Shown: one piece after another, positions 32,711 to 43,427 of the stretch
Position numbering within the stretch: the stretch's first letter is position 1
Layout: the number at the start of each line of letters is the position of its first letter
Assembly: GCA_030544215.1 (NCBI GenBank)
Contig: JARZZO010000003.1
Location: forward strand, 1,994,001 to 2,058,000
Source of the DNA: Zantedeschia hybrid cultivar
Taxonomy: Eukaryota; Streptophyta; Magnoliopsida; Alismatales; Araceae
Length of the DNA stretch: 64,000 nucleotides
Reading direction: 5' to 3'
Program-made: the position numbers and the translations under genes
Notes under the pieces: model-generated
Seen by the model: the letters and a program-made list of their open reading frames with translations, nothing else
Databases searched by the model: none
What the model was told of the DNA's origin: nothing

Positions 32711-35046
32711 TGTAAGGATTGAGATTTCGGGTTCAGTTTTCGAGTCGGTTTCGGGCCGGATTCCCTAGGTTAGGCCCTGATGGGTCTAGGGTGTACCTTC
32801 TAAATGACGTCTAGGGGGCACGACGCGTTTTAAACGGCGTCTTGCTGGGTGGATGCCATTTAGCTAGGTTGTTGTTGTGCCACGTGGGTGGGCTTTGGGC
32901 CACGAGAGTACGGCCCCTGTCGTGTCGTCTGAACGGCGTCATTGATGGACGACGCCATTCAGACCAGGACCCTGGGTTGTTAGTGTACGGCGCCGGTCTC
33001 GTCGTTTGAACGGCGTCTTTGGAGGGCGACGCATTTTAGAGCCTCTGTCAGTACGGCCCGTCCTGTCATCTGATAGGCGTCCGTCTCGTACGACGTGTTT
33101 TACCCTGTTTCGGATTGACCCCACGAGCCTTCCCTCCTTTCTCTCATTCTCTCCCTCTCATTCTCTCTCTTCCCTCTCTCCGCCCCCTCCGATTCCTCTT
33201 TTCCCTTCCCTTCTTTTCCTTCCTCTTCCACCACTCCAGTACCTCTCTACCTCTCACCACTACCACCACCACTTCCTTTGTGGCGCTTCATTTTCCGGAC
33301 GCCGGCCGACGTCCCGGCGGAGTGACGACGTCTTCGGAGGTATCGGCGGCGGTCTGCGGTGTGGCGGTTCGGCGGCACGGAGCCATGAGGAGTTCAAGAA
33401 ACCGGTAGGGGGACGAACCTTGCATGTATTGTAATTGTTTCATCCGTGTTTCCCGTGTAAGTCACGATGTGTGTGTGGGGTTTTTGGGTAGAATGAGCAT
33501 GTTAAGGGGTTTTCTTGAGGGAAATGGTGGTTCCTATGCATGAGAATTTATGGATTTCATATGGTGGTTTGGTTTCCCCCTTCTTTTCCCCCTCTTAGGC
33601 ATTTTAGGGTGTTTTTAGGGTTAAAAGGGGACCCTTGGGTCGAGTTGCAGGAAACCGGCTTCTGGCCCTAAATGACGTCGCACTAGGACGACGCCATTTC
33701 AAATGGCAGCTTCCTAGGACGACGCCATTTAGGCAGAAATGTCCCAGAAGCGGTTTCTGTTAGAATAGATTTCCGTGGTGAATAGCGTCCAGGGACAGCG
33801 ACGCCTTTCAAAAAGGCGGCTTCCCAGGACGACACGTTTTAAGAGAATTAACCGTAGCATGTCCCTGCTTCTGTCATTGTTAGGCGACGAAGGACAATGA
33901 CGTGTTTTAATAGGCGGCTACCTGTGGCGACGCCTTTTAGGCTATGTTTTGAGACCGAGAATTCACATGAACCAGTTTAGGAGGCTTGAATGGCGTCGGC
34001 CTTGGGTGACGCGATTCAAGACAGAACCACATTAATTCATGCTATTAATATATGTTTACACTGTTAGATAGTTCAGTTAATGCATGCTTTAAATATACTC
34101 GATGATGATGAATTTCTTGTGACCGGATCGCACTGTGTTGTGTTTTGTGTGACTGTTGACCCAGAGTGACAGTTGTAGCGTTTGACACCCTGTGTCAGTG
34201 TGGGTGGGACACAGCGCCGGTGGGAGCAGTGGCTGGGTGACGCCTAGTGAGAGAGGGTTACCTGGTGAACCCCGGGGTTAGCTAGTACTGGTGTCGAAGT
34301 AGTACTTGTAGAGTGTCACTCGTGCTGGAGGAAGGAGTAACCACCTGAGCCAGTTGGGCCGGAGTAGCTAGCGTGCTATCCGAGGGGTTACTGTTTGGTC
34401 TCAGCGGGTCGGTGTTTCCCACTTTTGGTTGTTGGTCGGTGTTTCCCACTTTCGGTTGTGTGGTTGGCGTGCTTTATCGAGACGCTGGTTGTAGGCTCCC
34501 TAGTAGAATGATTTCTGAGATATGCATGTTACATTTCGAATGCATGTGGTTTATATCGAGATTTAGGAGTAGTAATTACTGTTTTACTTGCTTACTTTGC
34601 TTGTATCTATATTATTGCACTTGTGGGTGTGTGAGTGAGAGGCGGGGGATCGGATGATCCCTACTGAGCCCAATTCTGGTGTGGCTCACTCCCTGCGGTT
34701 TCAGGTGTGGACCTCTTGGCGAGTGGAGGCGTGGTGTTCTCTTTGGTGTGTGGACCAGCAGCTATCTCAGTTCCGGGGTATGCCCCGATGTTATTGTACT
34801 TTGCTTCTGCCTGTACTTATTTAATTCTTTGGACCATGTAATTATTGTTGGACTGTGTACGGACTTTATTAATTTCCTTCCTGCGCACTTGTAATTTCCT
34901 TAAAGTCCATGTGATTGTTATATTTAGCCTTGTTTAACGCTTACTCCTCCAGACGTGTGTATGAGATCCGGGTGTAAGACCGTGGATAATGATTCGACAC
35001 CCATTTAGTGATCGGGTTTCCGATCATAGGGTGGCGGGTCGTTACA
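32711..35046 (+). mobile_element. Element C: solo LTR of the Tekay family
   Basis: A 2336-base LTR, TGTAAGGATTG to GGTCGTTACA, with a perfect 5-base target duplication AGTGC at 32706-32710 and 35047-35051 inside the tandem array of element F. It matches the LTRs of B (inverted) and D along its length. No internal region remains, so it arose by recombination between two LTRs. The first half holds an array of hairpins with GGCGTC/GACGCC arms, listed as a separate entry. A CT-rich block follows at 33120-33250. Confidence 0.93.
32801..34022. repeat. Series of short hairpins in the Tekay LTR
   Basis: About ten inverted repeats of 32-36 bases with arms of the form T(A/G)AANGGCGTC and GACGCCNTT(A/C)A around a loop of 8-14 bases: 32801-32832, 32831-32862, 32928-32963, 33004-33040, 33068-33101, 33669-33702, 33702-33733, 33781-33812, 33881-33912, 33930-33950 (half), 33987-34021. 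Arms vary but remain complementary within a unit in most cases. The other LTR copies carry equivalents. Confidence 0.75.
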
Positions 35047-35262
35047 AGTGCCGCTCCCGATACGGTTTGCATGGCCGAACCCACTCCCGGTACGATTTAC
35101 ACGGACTTAGAGTAATGCCGCTCCCGATACGGTTTGCATGGCCGAAGCCACTCCTAGTACGGTTTACACGGACTTAGAGTAATGCCTCTCCCGATACGGT
35201 TTGCATGGCCGAAGCCACTCCCGGTACGGTTTACACGAACTTAGAGTAATGTCGGATACAGT
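35047..35262. repeat. 67-base tandem array in element F, right part
   Basis: Three further units of the array, separated from the left part by the solo LTR at 32711-35046. They end where the integrase reading frame of F finishes on the minus strand. Confidence 0.9.
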
Positions 35263-36548
35263 ATTTCAGAACGATATATTCATTTAACGTATCCGGTTGA
35301 AGCCCGAGAAAACATTTTACATAAAATAGCGCCGAAGGTGCTCTACATTCCAGGTCCGAGGGAGAGGCTAACCTGAAAGGGTCTCCAGTCGATAGGCCCC
35401 TCGTCGAATTACTTCTTTCATCTGATAAGGGCCTTCCCAATTTGGAGATAACTTTCCCGCAGCTTCGGCTGGCTTTGAAGCATGGGCGTTTCGCAACAAA
35501 AGGTCCCCGGCTTCAAAACTTCGAGGCTTCACTCGAGCATTATGATATCTGACCATGCGTTGTTGATATGTTGCCAGCCGAATGCGAGCCTGATCCCTAG
35601 TTTCTTCTGTGAGGTCAAGGTGATCCCTTAGGGCTTCATCATTATTTTCCGGGTCAGAAGCAAGAATTCTCGGTGAAGGCAGGCCAATTTCAACTGGAAT
35701 AACTGCTTCCACTCCGTAGGCCATTCGGAACGGAGTTTCTCCCGTAGGGGCTCGGCTTGTCATTCGATAAGCCCAAAGCATACTCGGCAACTCTTCTACC
35801 AATTGGCCTTTAGCTTCGCCGAGACGAGTTTTCAGCCCTCTTAATATGCTTCGATTAGTGACTTCGGCCTGGCCATTTGTCTGAGGGTGAGCCACCGAAG
35901 TGAACTTGTGTAGAATGCCGAAGCTTGAGCAGTTGTCTCTGAAGCAATTGCTGTCGAATTGCTTTCCATTATCTGATATAATTACCCGAGGGATGCCATA
36001 GCGACAAATGATAAATTTCCATACGAAGCTCCAGGCATTTTTACCAGTGATGGACGCTAGGGTTCGGCCTCAACCCATTTTGTAAAATAATCCACCGCCA
36101 CAATAAGGAATTTTCTCTGGCCGGTGGCTATGGGAAAGGGACCCAGAATATCGATACCCCACTGGGTGAAAGGCCAGGGGTCTGACAAAGGTGTTAAAAC
36201 AGTGGCCGATTGATGAATAAGAGAGCTGAACCTCTGACACTGGTCGCAATGGAGGACGAGACTAGTTGCGTCCTCTCGGAGGGTAGGCCACCAGTATCCT
36301 TGCCTTAGAAGTTTATGGGTCAAGGCCCTCCCTCCAGCATGTGCTCCGCAGACGCCTTCATGTATCTCCTGAAAGGCATAATTGGCTTCGGAGGGGCCAA
36401 GACACCGAAGGAGTGGCCGGCCGAACGATTTCTTGTATAATACATCTTCTAGAATTAAGAACTGAGAGGAGCGTTGTCGGATGTGTCTTGCATCTTTTGG
36501 CTCAGACGGGAGCTCCTCTCGGAGGATAAAAGCAATTATTAGAGTCAT
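35263..36548 (-). pseudogene. Element F integrase
   Basis: Segment 36548-36057 has the zinc-binding histidines (EIHEGVCGAHAGG) and CDQCQRF, then the core with the first Asp in WGIDILGPFP. After a stop, the second Asp is in IISDNGKQFD (about 35990-35960), and segment 35895-35368 opens with HPQTNGQAEVTNRS carrying the Glu. The C-terminal part (GPYQMKEVIRRGAYRLETL) is followed by worn sequence to about 35263. Two stops interrupt an otherwise well-kept protein; there is no chromodomain, as expected for the Tat lineage. Confidence 0.85.
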
Positions 36549-36589
36549 CTAAGTTTCCCCTTCGGAGTTGTCTATTTGCATAACTTCGG

Positions 36590-37110
36590 ATTCCTAAAGA
36601 CTGGGCTCGGACAACTCCTCTACCAGGACCATTCGGCTCCCTCCCCCATCGTGTGTCGATTCCAGCTGAGAGAGGGCATCGGCTCGAGTATTTTCGGCCC
36701 GGGGGATCCGTACAATTTCAAAGGAAATGAATTCAGCAATGATTTTTTGGGTTACCTAAAGATAGGACGCCATCAATGCGTCTCGGGCTTCGTACTCCCC
36801 GGTGATCTGGTTGACGATAAGCTGAGAGTCGTTGTACGCCTTTATGTTGGATGCGCCGAGTCTTCTGGCGGTCCGAAGGCCTGATATAAGGGCTTCGTAT
36901 TCGGCGGCATTGTTTGTGGGCGGGAAGGCGAAGCGCCGGGCATACTCGGTGATGATTCCGTCTGGAGATGCCAGGATCCACCCAGCGCCACTGCCCGAAG
37001 AACACGCGGAGCCGTCAACATATTGCCAATTATTAGTTGAAAGGGATACCGAAGCTGAGGTGCCTTCGTCTTCAGGATTTATATTGATTGCTTATGGTTG
37101 GAGAGCCGAG
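36590..37110 (-). pseudogene. Element F second RNase H (archaeal type)
   Basis: On the minus strand from about 37020 the protein reads GAGWILASPDGIITEYARRF, then NNAAEYEALISGLRTARRLG and IKAYNDSQLIVNQITGEYEA, with the Asp, Glu and Asp of an RNase H active site (VDGSA, EYEAL, NDSQL). It is distinct from the first RNase H adjoining RT (37111-39342) and is the extra domain that defines Tat elements. A TAG stop follows SYL at about 36757, and the frame then continues to PRAENTRADALS. Confidence 0.82.
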
Positions 37111-37386
37111 GTTGACTTGGGAGTTAGCTCAGCAATGAAGTCGGCTAAGGCTGGAACTTTTATAGCTGTCCGAGATCCATAGGAGATGTCGAATTCTCCT
37201 AATTCGATTGCCCATTTGGCCAATCTCCCAGATACTTTCGGCCGAGAGAGGACCTATCTTAAAGGTTGATCATTGAGAACCTTTATTGAGTGTGCGAGGA
37301 AGTAAGGCCGAAGCCTTCTTGCAGATGCGACGAGGGCCAAGGCGAGCTTCTCGAGAGAAGGATACCGAAGCTCTGCTCCGTGGAGC
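37111..37386 (-). pseudogene. Element F first RNase H, C-terminal part
   Basis: Minus-strand protein from the insertion border of G: HGAELRYPSLEKLALALVAS, then RRLRPYFLAHSIKVLNDQPL, the C-terminal half of the gypsy RNase H. It joins directly to SRAL at 38958-38975 when the insert G is removed. Confidence 0.8.
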
Positions 37387-38957
37387 TGTTGGGATCCGGG
37401 CGGGACGCGAAGAACGCAGCGGAAACGACGAATAAAATATCCCGCCCGATGCCTGCTGATCCGATTCGGAACGAAACACTAAAATTGAAAACCAGGTTGT
37501 AATTTGATTACCGTGTGCGGATTCGAATCCGCTTCCGTCTCGATTCCGTCGAGGCGATGCCGCGAGCCGCACAAGCATCCGGCCTCCAGCGGTATCCACG
37601 CGATCCTCCGCGGTGGTTCATCCTCATTCCCTCGTCCGTATCAGCTCGCTTGCTAAAGATCCGTCGCCGCAACGATGTCTGGAAACCCGCGGACGGGAAT
37701 TTCCGACTTTCGGGAATCGCGCGCGGCGGAGACGGAGATTGTTCCGGCACCTCGAACGGGGCACCCAGAGGAGGAGAGAGAAAGAGGGGATGACGGCCAG
37801 CATGGGGAAAACCCTGGAGCTTGACCCAGGTTTCTCAACAGCGCGTATATATATATTAAGTCGGCGCGACTTTTCACAAAAGTCTCCGAGTTAATATAAA
37901 TCCCACTAAAACACCATCGACTGAGAATCTTATTGCGTGTGACCCTTTAGGCCCATTAACCAGTTCGATTTTCAGCCCGTAAAGTCCAATAACTAGTTAT
38001 TGACTTATTGTAATTAATTAATATTTAGATATTAACTAATTACTTAGCCGAATTAACATCGCATGTAAATTCGGTGGGACTTCTGATCAAGTTGGGTGCC
38101 AAGCAACACCGCATGATCCCGGAAGGTAATTACTTATGGAACCTGTCCGTTCACAGTTGCTGCGTGGCTATAGTCCTTCATTCACACAATGCTCTCGAGT
38201 TAACCTAGAGTACAGTCAATTGTAAAACTCTAGATGGTCAACTCACTTGAATCAGACTCTGCTGTACAATATCGGAAAACATCTTTTCTGATATTATTTC
38301 TGCTCTGGCCAGAGACTCCTGCGGATCTATTCTAGAGCATTCTCTCTCCAGTTACCTGAGAGCGAACGATCCTTTATTGAACACATAATCACCTTCGAAG
38401 GTCTTCCGCTGGACCCGATCCTTGACTATTAGAGATCCCGTGGATAGGGATTCGTAGGTCAAGGTCAAAGTCTAGAAGTCCACCGACAAGGTGTCTTTGG
38501 TGTCTCAAGTCCAAGGATCAACCACGCCACTGTGACGATGAATCAAGCCGATTGACAGTCAAGTAAATTACCATTTGGCGATTCATGTCGGATCAGTTTA
38601 GTGAACTCATTCCCCAATGAGCACCTACAGGTTTACCATTGTGTCTCCACACGAGTAACTAACGAGATTAGTCACCCTCATCATATAAGTTGGAATAACC
38701 TGTACTAGTCTTACCGGATGTTTGATGTCCTTCTCAAACATCCTACGATTAGGAACAATTGAGAATATCTGTTTATAAGTCATCAGTCTCATTATTATGA
38801 TCTTATCATAATCTGATGACTATTGCACATATTCATAGACTTCATTATGCGCAATTATTAATATGCCAATCTACATAATGAATTTAATGCCATTGATTAG
38901 TGAACCAGATTGAAATAGGTGCCTTATGATTGGCTCAGAGGACACCTATATCCATCA
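37387..38957. mobile_element. Element G: 1571-base solo-LTR-like insert
   Basis: Starts TGTTGGGATCC and ends CCATCA, with a perfect 5-base duplication GGAGC (37382-37386 and 38958-38962) inside the RNase H of element F. TG...CA ends, a 5-base duplication, size and lack of coding capacity fit a solo LTR. An AT-rich TATATATATA run lies at about 37846-37855. Orientation is undecided because both ends are compatible with either direction. It is related to 23752-25313. Confidence 0.8.
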
Positions 38958-39886
38958 GGAGCGCCCGGCTAATGTAATAAACATGCCTCTGAATGTCGTC
39001 TTCTTCCCGGACCAGGACGGCACTAATAGCGGCTTCGGACGCAACAAGATAAATGAATAATTGTTCTCCTTCAATTGGCTTAGATAAGACAGGAACATTA
39101 GAAAGATACGTCTTTAGCTGATCAAAGGCCGATTGACATTCGTTTCTCCAGGATAAAGTGTTGGTCTTCTTTAGTAGTTTGAAGAAAGGGAAACAGTGGT
39201 CCGCCGCCCTCGACATGAAGCGGCTCAGCGCGGCAATCCGTCTGCTTAGCCTTTGAACTTCCCGGATGTTCGCCGGCGGGCGCATTTGGAGGATAGCAGC
39301 GACCTTTGCAGGATTCGCCTCCACCCCTCGGCGAGTGACCATTTAGCCGAGGAACTTTCCGGAGGCTATGCCGAAGGCACAGTTTGCAGGATTTAGCTTC
39401 ATTTTGTACCTGAGCAAGGTAGAAAATGTTTCGGCCAGATCAGCTAAATGATCGTCAACAATTCGGCTCTTCACCAGCATATCGTCGATGTAGACTTCCA
39501 TTTTTTCGGCCGAGTTGTGAGGCGAACATTTTGTTGACGAGACGCTAATAAGTTGCTCCAGCATTCTTCAAGCCGAAGGGCATCCGGGTGTAACAGTACA
39601 GGTCGAGGTCTGTTGTAAAGCTTGTTTTGTCCTCGTCTATTGGGTGCATTCAGATTTGATGATAGCCCGAATAGGCATCAAGGAAGCTGAGTAGCTCGTG
39701 GCCGGAAGTGGCATCCACCATCTGGTCTATCCGAGGCAGCGAAAAACTGTCCATCGGACATGCCTTATTGAGGTTAGTGAAATCAACACACATTCGCCAC
39801 TTACTGTCCTTCTTGGGCACCATTACCACATTGGCGATCCACTCTGGATGATGTACTTCTCGGAGATGTCCCGCGTTCAGCCCCTT
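38958..39886 (-). pseudogene. Element F reverse transcriptase and RNase H start
   Basis: Segment 39564-39343 has the active site VYIDDMLVKS; segment 39342-38958 carries the RT end and RNase H entry (AILQMRPPANIREVQRLSRR, then FIYLVASEAAISAVLVREED, YYISRAL). Between 39886 and 39565 the RT finger and palm blocks (WRMCVDF, MPFGLKNAGATY-like) can be followed through frame changes. One stop lies at 39343. The RNase H is cut at SRAL by insert G. Confidence 0.82.
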
Positions 39887-40560
39887 CTATACTTCAGCTT
39901 GGATAGCCATCCTTCTTTCTTGATTGAAGGTGCGCCGCTTCTGCTTGACCGGAGGTTGATTTGGATTGACAAGCAGGTGATGCTCCGCCACCTCTGGGTC
40001 GACTCCAGGCATATCCGAGGGGGACCATGCAAAGACATCGAGGTTCTCTTTTAGGAAGTTGGAGAGTTTTTCGGCTTCGGCTATTTCAAGGCCGGAACCT
40101 ATCAACATCGTTCGACCTTCTCCCCCTGGGACTGGAATAGTTACAAGCTCTTCTCTCGGAGATGCTTCGGCTGAAGACTCAATCGAAAGAGATTCGGCTG
40201 CAGCCTTTCCTTTGACTGAGATCGTGTAGCATTGTATAGCAGCTTCTTGATTCCCTTTTGCCTCGCCGACTCCACGATTAGTACGGAACTTCAGCTTTTG
40301 ATAGTAGGATGAAGGTATAGTTCTGATTCCTCCAATCAACCTTCGGCCGAAAATGGCGTTGTAGGCAGAATCAATTTTCACAACTGCAAATTCAGTCTCA
40401 ATGGTCAGTTGCTTCAGCGCTGTGTCAAGGGTCACGGGTAGCCGAACGATGCCTTCCACCCGACAAGGTGCACCATTAAAGCCAAATAGGGTCCCTAAGT
40501 GAGGCTTCATATCAGTACGAGAGCATCATCATGAGGGAATCGGATGTCAGTCAGGTCCTC
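39887..40560 (-). pseudogene. Element F protease remnant and RT N-terminus
   Basis: The open frame 40510-39887 reads KPHLGTLFGFNGAPCRVEGI, then AYNAIFGRRLIGGIRTIPS, the C-terminal half of a Tat protease, and ends with RT entry sequence (MPGVDPEVAEHHLLV, KQKRRTFNQERRMAI). Just upstream PHDDALVLI is followed by a stop and then directly by KPHLGT; the segment with the catalytic Asp (a DTGSSAD-like motif in relatives) is not present. The protease therefore seems to have lost its active site by deletion. Confidence 0.72.
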
Positions 40561-40789
40561 CTGGCCGAAGACAATGTCTTCCTGACGAGGTCACTTCGGA
40601 TCAACATTGATCGCTGCTATGCCTTAGTACGACGACGCCGCGCTCCCTCTCCCGGTCCTCCAGATATCATCATGATAGACCTGGCACTAGGTCGCTGATG
40701 CGACGCTTCTGCCGTGGTTGAAGCGACTTTCGGCTGCGGTGGTGCTTCTTTGTCCGGGAGTTGAGGTTGCCTTGGCGCTACGAGGGCGT

Positions 40790-41519
40790 CCCGACTTTGC
40801 CTCTGTTGAGGCTGCGCTCATTGGTATTGTGGCAAGCGGCCTTCCCTGATGAGACGATCAATCTCCTCCCGAAGGTGTCGGCATTCGTCTGTTGAATGCC
40901 CAATTTCTCGATGATATTCACAATATTTTCGAGAGTCCCTCCGGCGAGGATCAGTCTTGATACGCTCAAGCTGCCGAAGCATGCCTTTCACCTCCATGAG
41001 CATCCGGGAGGGAGGAGCTGGTAATGGCAAGTACTGCTGTTGCGGATCCCGGCGTTTGTTTCGACCCCCTTCTTCTCTCCTGTACCTCTTGCGAGAGGGT
41101 TCATGATCTTCGGAGCGAGGGCGTGCCGGAGGGGCAATGGCCGAGATTGTTTCAGCAGTGCTCTTGCCTTTGGACATCATCGGGGCCTCCCGGTTGATAA
41201 ACTTGTGAGCCCGGACTACCAGATATTGAAAAGTGGGAGGGTGACGCTTCCCGATGGAGCTGAGAAGTCCCTTGTCTGTGCAGCCGCTGATGATGGCCGA
41301 GACGGCAATTGAACTATTCAAGTTCGGAATTTGGGCTGCTTCGTTCCGAAACCTGGTGAAATATTCCTGGAGAGTCTCAGTCGGTTCTTGTCGAATGGTG
41401 AGCAGACTGGTCGAAGTTTTACATTGCTGGGTAGCATCATAGAATTGATTAATAAACAATTGGCCCAGCTGAACTAGTGAATGAATAGAGTTGGGAGCCA
41501 AGGTCTCAAACCAGGTAGA
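40790..41519 (-). pseudogene. Element F gag, C-terminal part
   Basis: Minus-strand frame with WFETLAPNSIHSLVQLGQLF, the Tat-type gag core, then TSLLTIRQEPTETLQEYFTRF, a basic stretch (SRKRYRREEGGRNKRRD) and YCEYHREIGHSTDECRHLR, a CX2CX3HX4H/C-like nucleocapsid motif. The N-terminal part lies at 47537-48027 on the far side of element D. The section between GRLA and TGSTWFETL is missing. Confidence 0.78.
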
Positions 41520-42550
41520 GCCAGTCGGTGTCCAGCGCTCAGCAGGAGTCAGCTCAGAGGCTTCCAACAATTTGTCAGCACTGTGGTGGTACTCATGGTG
41601 GGACTCAGTGTCCTGCTTTCTCCGGGAGATGCTATACTTGTGGCCAGCAGGGCCACGTGGCGAGGTTTTGCCCGCAGGGGTGTGGTCAGAGGCAAGGGCC
41701 AGGTGATCAGAAGAAGCCGAGGACCCAGGGGAGAGTGCTAGCTATCACCAAGAAGGAGGCTCGTGCATCCAACTTGGTGGAAGGTACACTTTCTGTTCTT
41801 GGGAACTCTGCACATGTGCTAATTGATTCGGGTGCTTCGCATTCTTTCATTTCTGAGCAGTTCATAGATGTTCTTTCTGTACCCGTTGATGAACTATCTG
41901 ATAGATTGATGGTGGAGGTTCCTTCTGGGGATTTTATGTTGTCTTATAACTGTTTGAGGGATGTTCCCTTGACCATTGAGGGCCATGAGTTATCTGCCCA
42001 GTTGGTTGTGCTTGCCATTCGTGATTTTGATGTTATCCTGGGCATGGACTGGTTGGAGACTTATTATGCTGAGGTGGACTGCCACAGGAAGAGAGTGCGT
42101 TTCTCTATTCCATATATCCCGACCTTCTACTTCCAAGGTATTAGACTCCCTTCTCGATGTATTCTTATTTCTACCTTTAAGGCCCAGAGGTTGCTTGTTG
42201 GTGGCTGCGAGGCTTTCCTTGCCTCTGTAGTTTTAGCTGATGATAGTAGAAGTTCCAGTCCTTGGGAGGTGCCTGTAGTGTGTGACTTTGTAGATGTGTT
42301 TCCTGAGGATTTGCCTGACCTTCCTCCTCAGCGAGAGGTTGAGTTTACCATTGAGCTTGCACCGGGTACGACGCCTTTGTCTAAGGCCCCATATCGGATG
42401 GCACCAGCCGAACTCGCTGAGTTGAAGGCGCAGTTGCAAGAATTGCTGGATAAGGGTTTCATTCGTCCCAGTACTTCTCCGTGGGGTGCGCCAGTTCTAT
42501 TTGTCAGGAAGAAGGATGGTTCTCTAAGGTTGTGCATTGATTAAAGACAG
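41520..42550 (+). pseudogene. Element D gag end, protease and RT start
   Basis: A 338-codon open stretch (41528-42544) begins with the nucleocapsid (CQHCGGTHGGTQCPAFSGRC, then CGQQGHVARFC, intact knuckle), continues with protease motif VLIDSGASHSFIS and VILGMDWLE, and enters RT with YRMAPAELAELKAQLQ and SPWGAPVLFVRKKDGS. A TAA stop at 42542-42544 interrupts LCID. No natural start lies in the window because the gag N-terminus is deleted. Confidence 0.85.
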
Positions 42551-43427
42551 TTGAACCAGGTAACAATAAAGAATAAGTACCCACTCCCGAGAATCGATGA
42601 TTTGATGGATCAGCTGCAGTCTGCAAAGGTGTTTTCTAAGATTGACTTGAGATCTGGATATTATCAGATGAGGATCCGTGAGGTCGATATTAGTAAGACG
42701 GCTTTTAGAACTCGGTATGGACATTATGAGTTTTTGGTTATGCCTTTTGGCTTGACCAATGCTCCGGCGGCTTTTATGGATCTGATGAACCGAGTCTTCA
42801 GGGCCTATCTGGATCAGTTTGTGGTGGTGTTCGTAGATGACATTTTAATATACTCTTCTTCTGAGGAAGAGCACGCCACACATCTTCGGGTGGTATTGCA
42901 GGTCCTGAGAGAGCACCAACTCTATGCCAAGTTTAGCAAGTGTGAATTCTGGCTAGACAAGGTACACTTCCTGGGGCATGTCATTTCTGGCGAGGGCATC
43001 ACAGTGGATCCAGCCAAGATTGAGGCAGTGATGAATTGGAGCAGGCCAACGACTATGACTGAAATCAGGAGCTTCTTGGGGCTAGCAGGCTATTACAGGT
43101 GGTTTGTCCAAGGGTTTTCTTCAATAGCGGCCCCCTTGTCAAGGTTGACCTGTAAGGGAGTTCGTTATGAGTGGACCGAGGAGTGTGAGCGGAGTTTCAT
43201 GGAGTTGAAGACTCGCCTCACTTCGGCTCCTGTGTTGGTGATTCCATCAGGTTCAGTTTGTAGTTTATTTGGATGCATCACGCCGAGGTTTGTGTGTGGT
43301 TCTAATGCAGCATGGTAGGGTCGTGGCCTATGCTTCTAGGCAGCTGAAGAAGCATGAGGAGAACTATCCCACCCATGATTTGAAATTGGCAGCTGTGGTA
43401 TTTGCACTAAATATCTAGAGACACTAC
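42551..43427 (+). pseudogene. Element D reverse transcriptase, RNase H start
   Basis: Open frame 42551-43318 with VFSKIDLRSGYYQMRI, MPFGLTNAPAAFMDL and the active site VFVDDILIYSS, followed by RPTTMTEIRSFLGLAGYYR. A frameshift near 43255 changes the expected RNase H opening; the correct sense resumes at about 43310 (VVAYASRQLKKHEENYP). A TAG stop at 43420 falls in the KIW(R)HYLYG motif. Confidence 0.83.
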
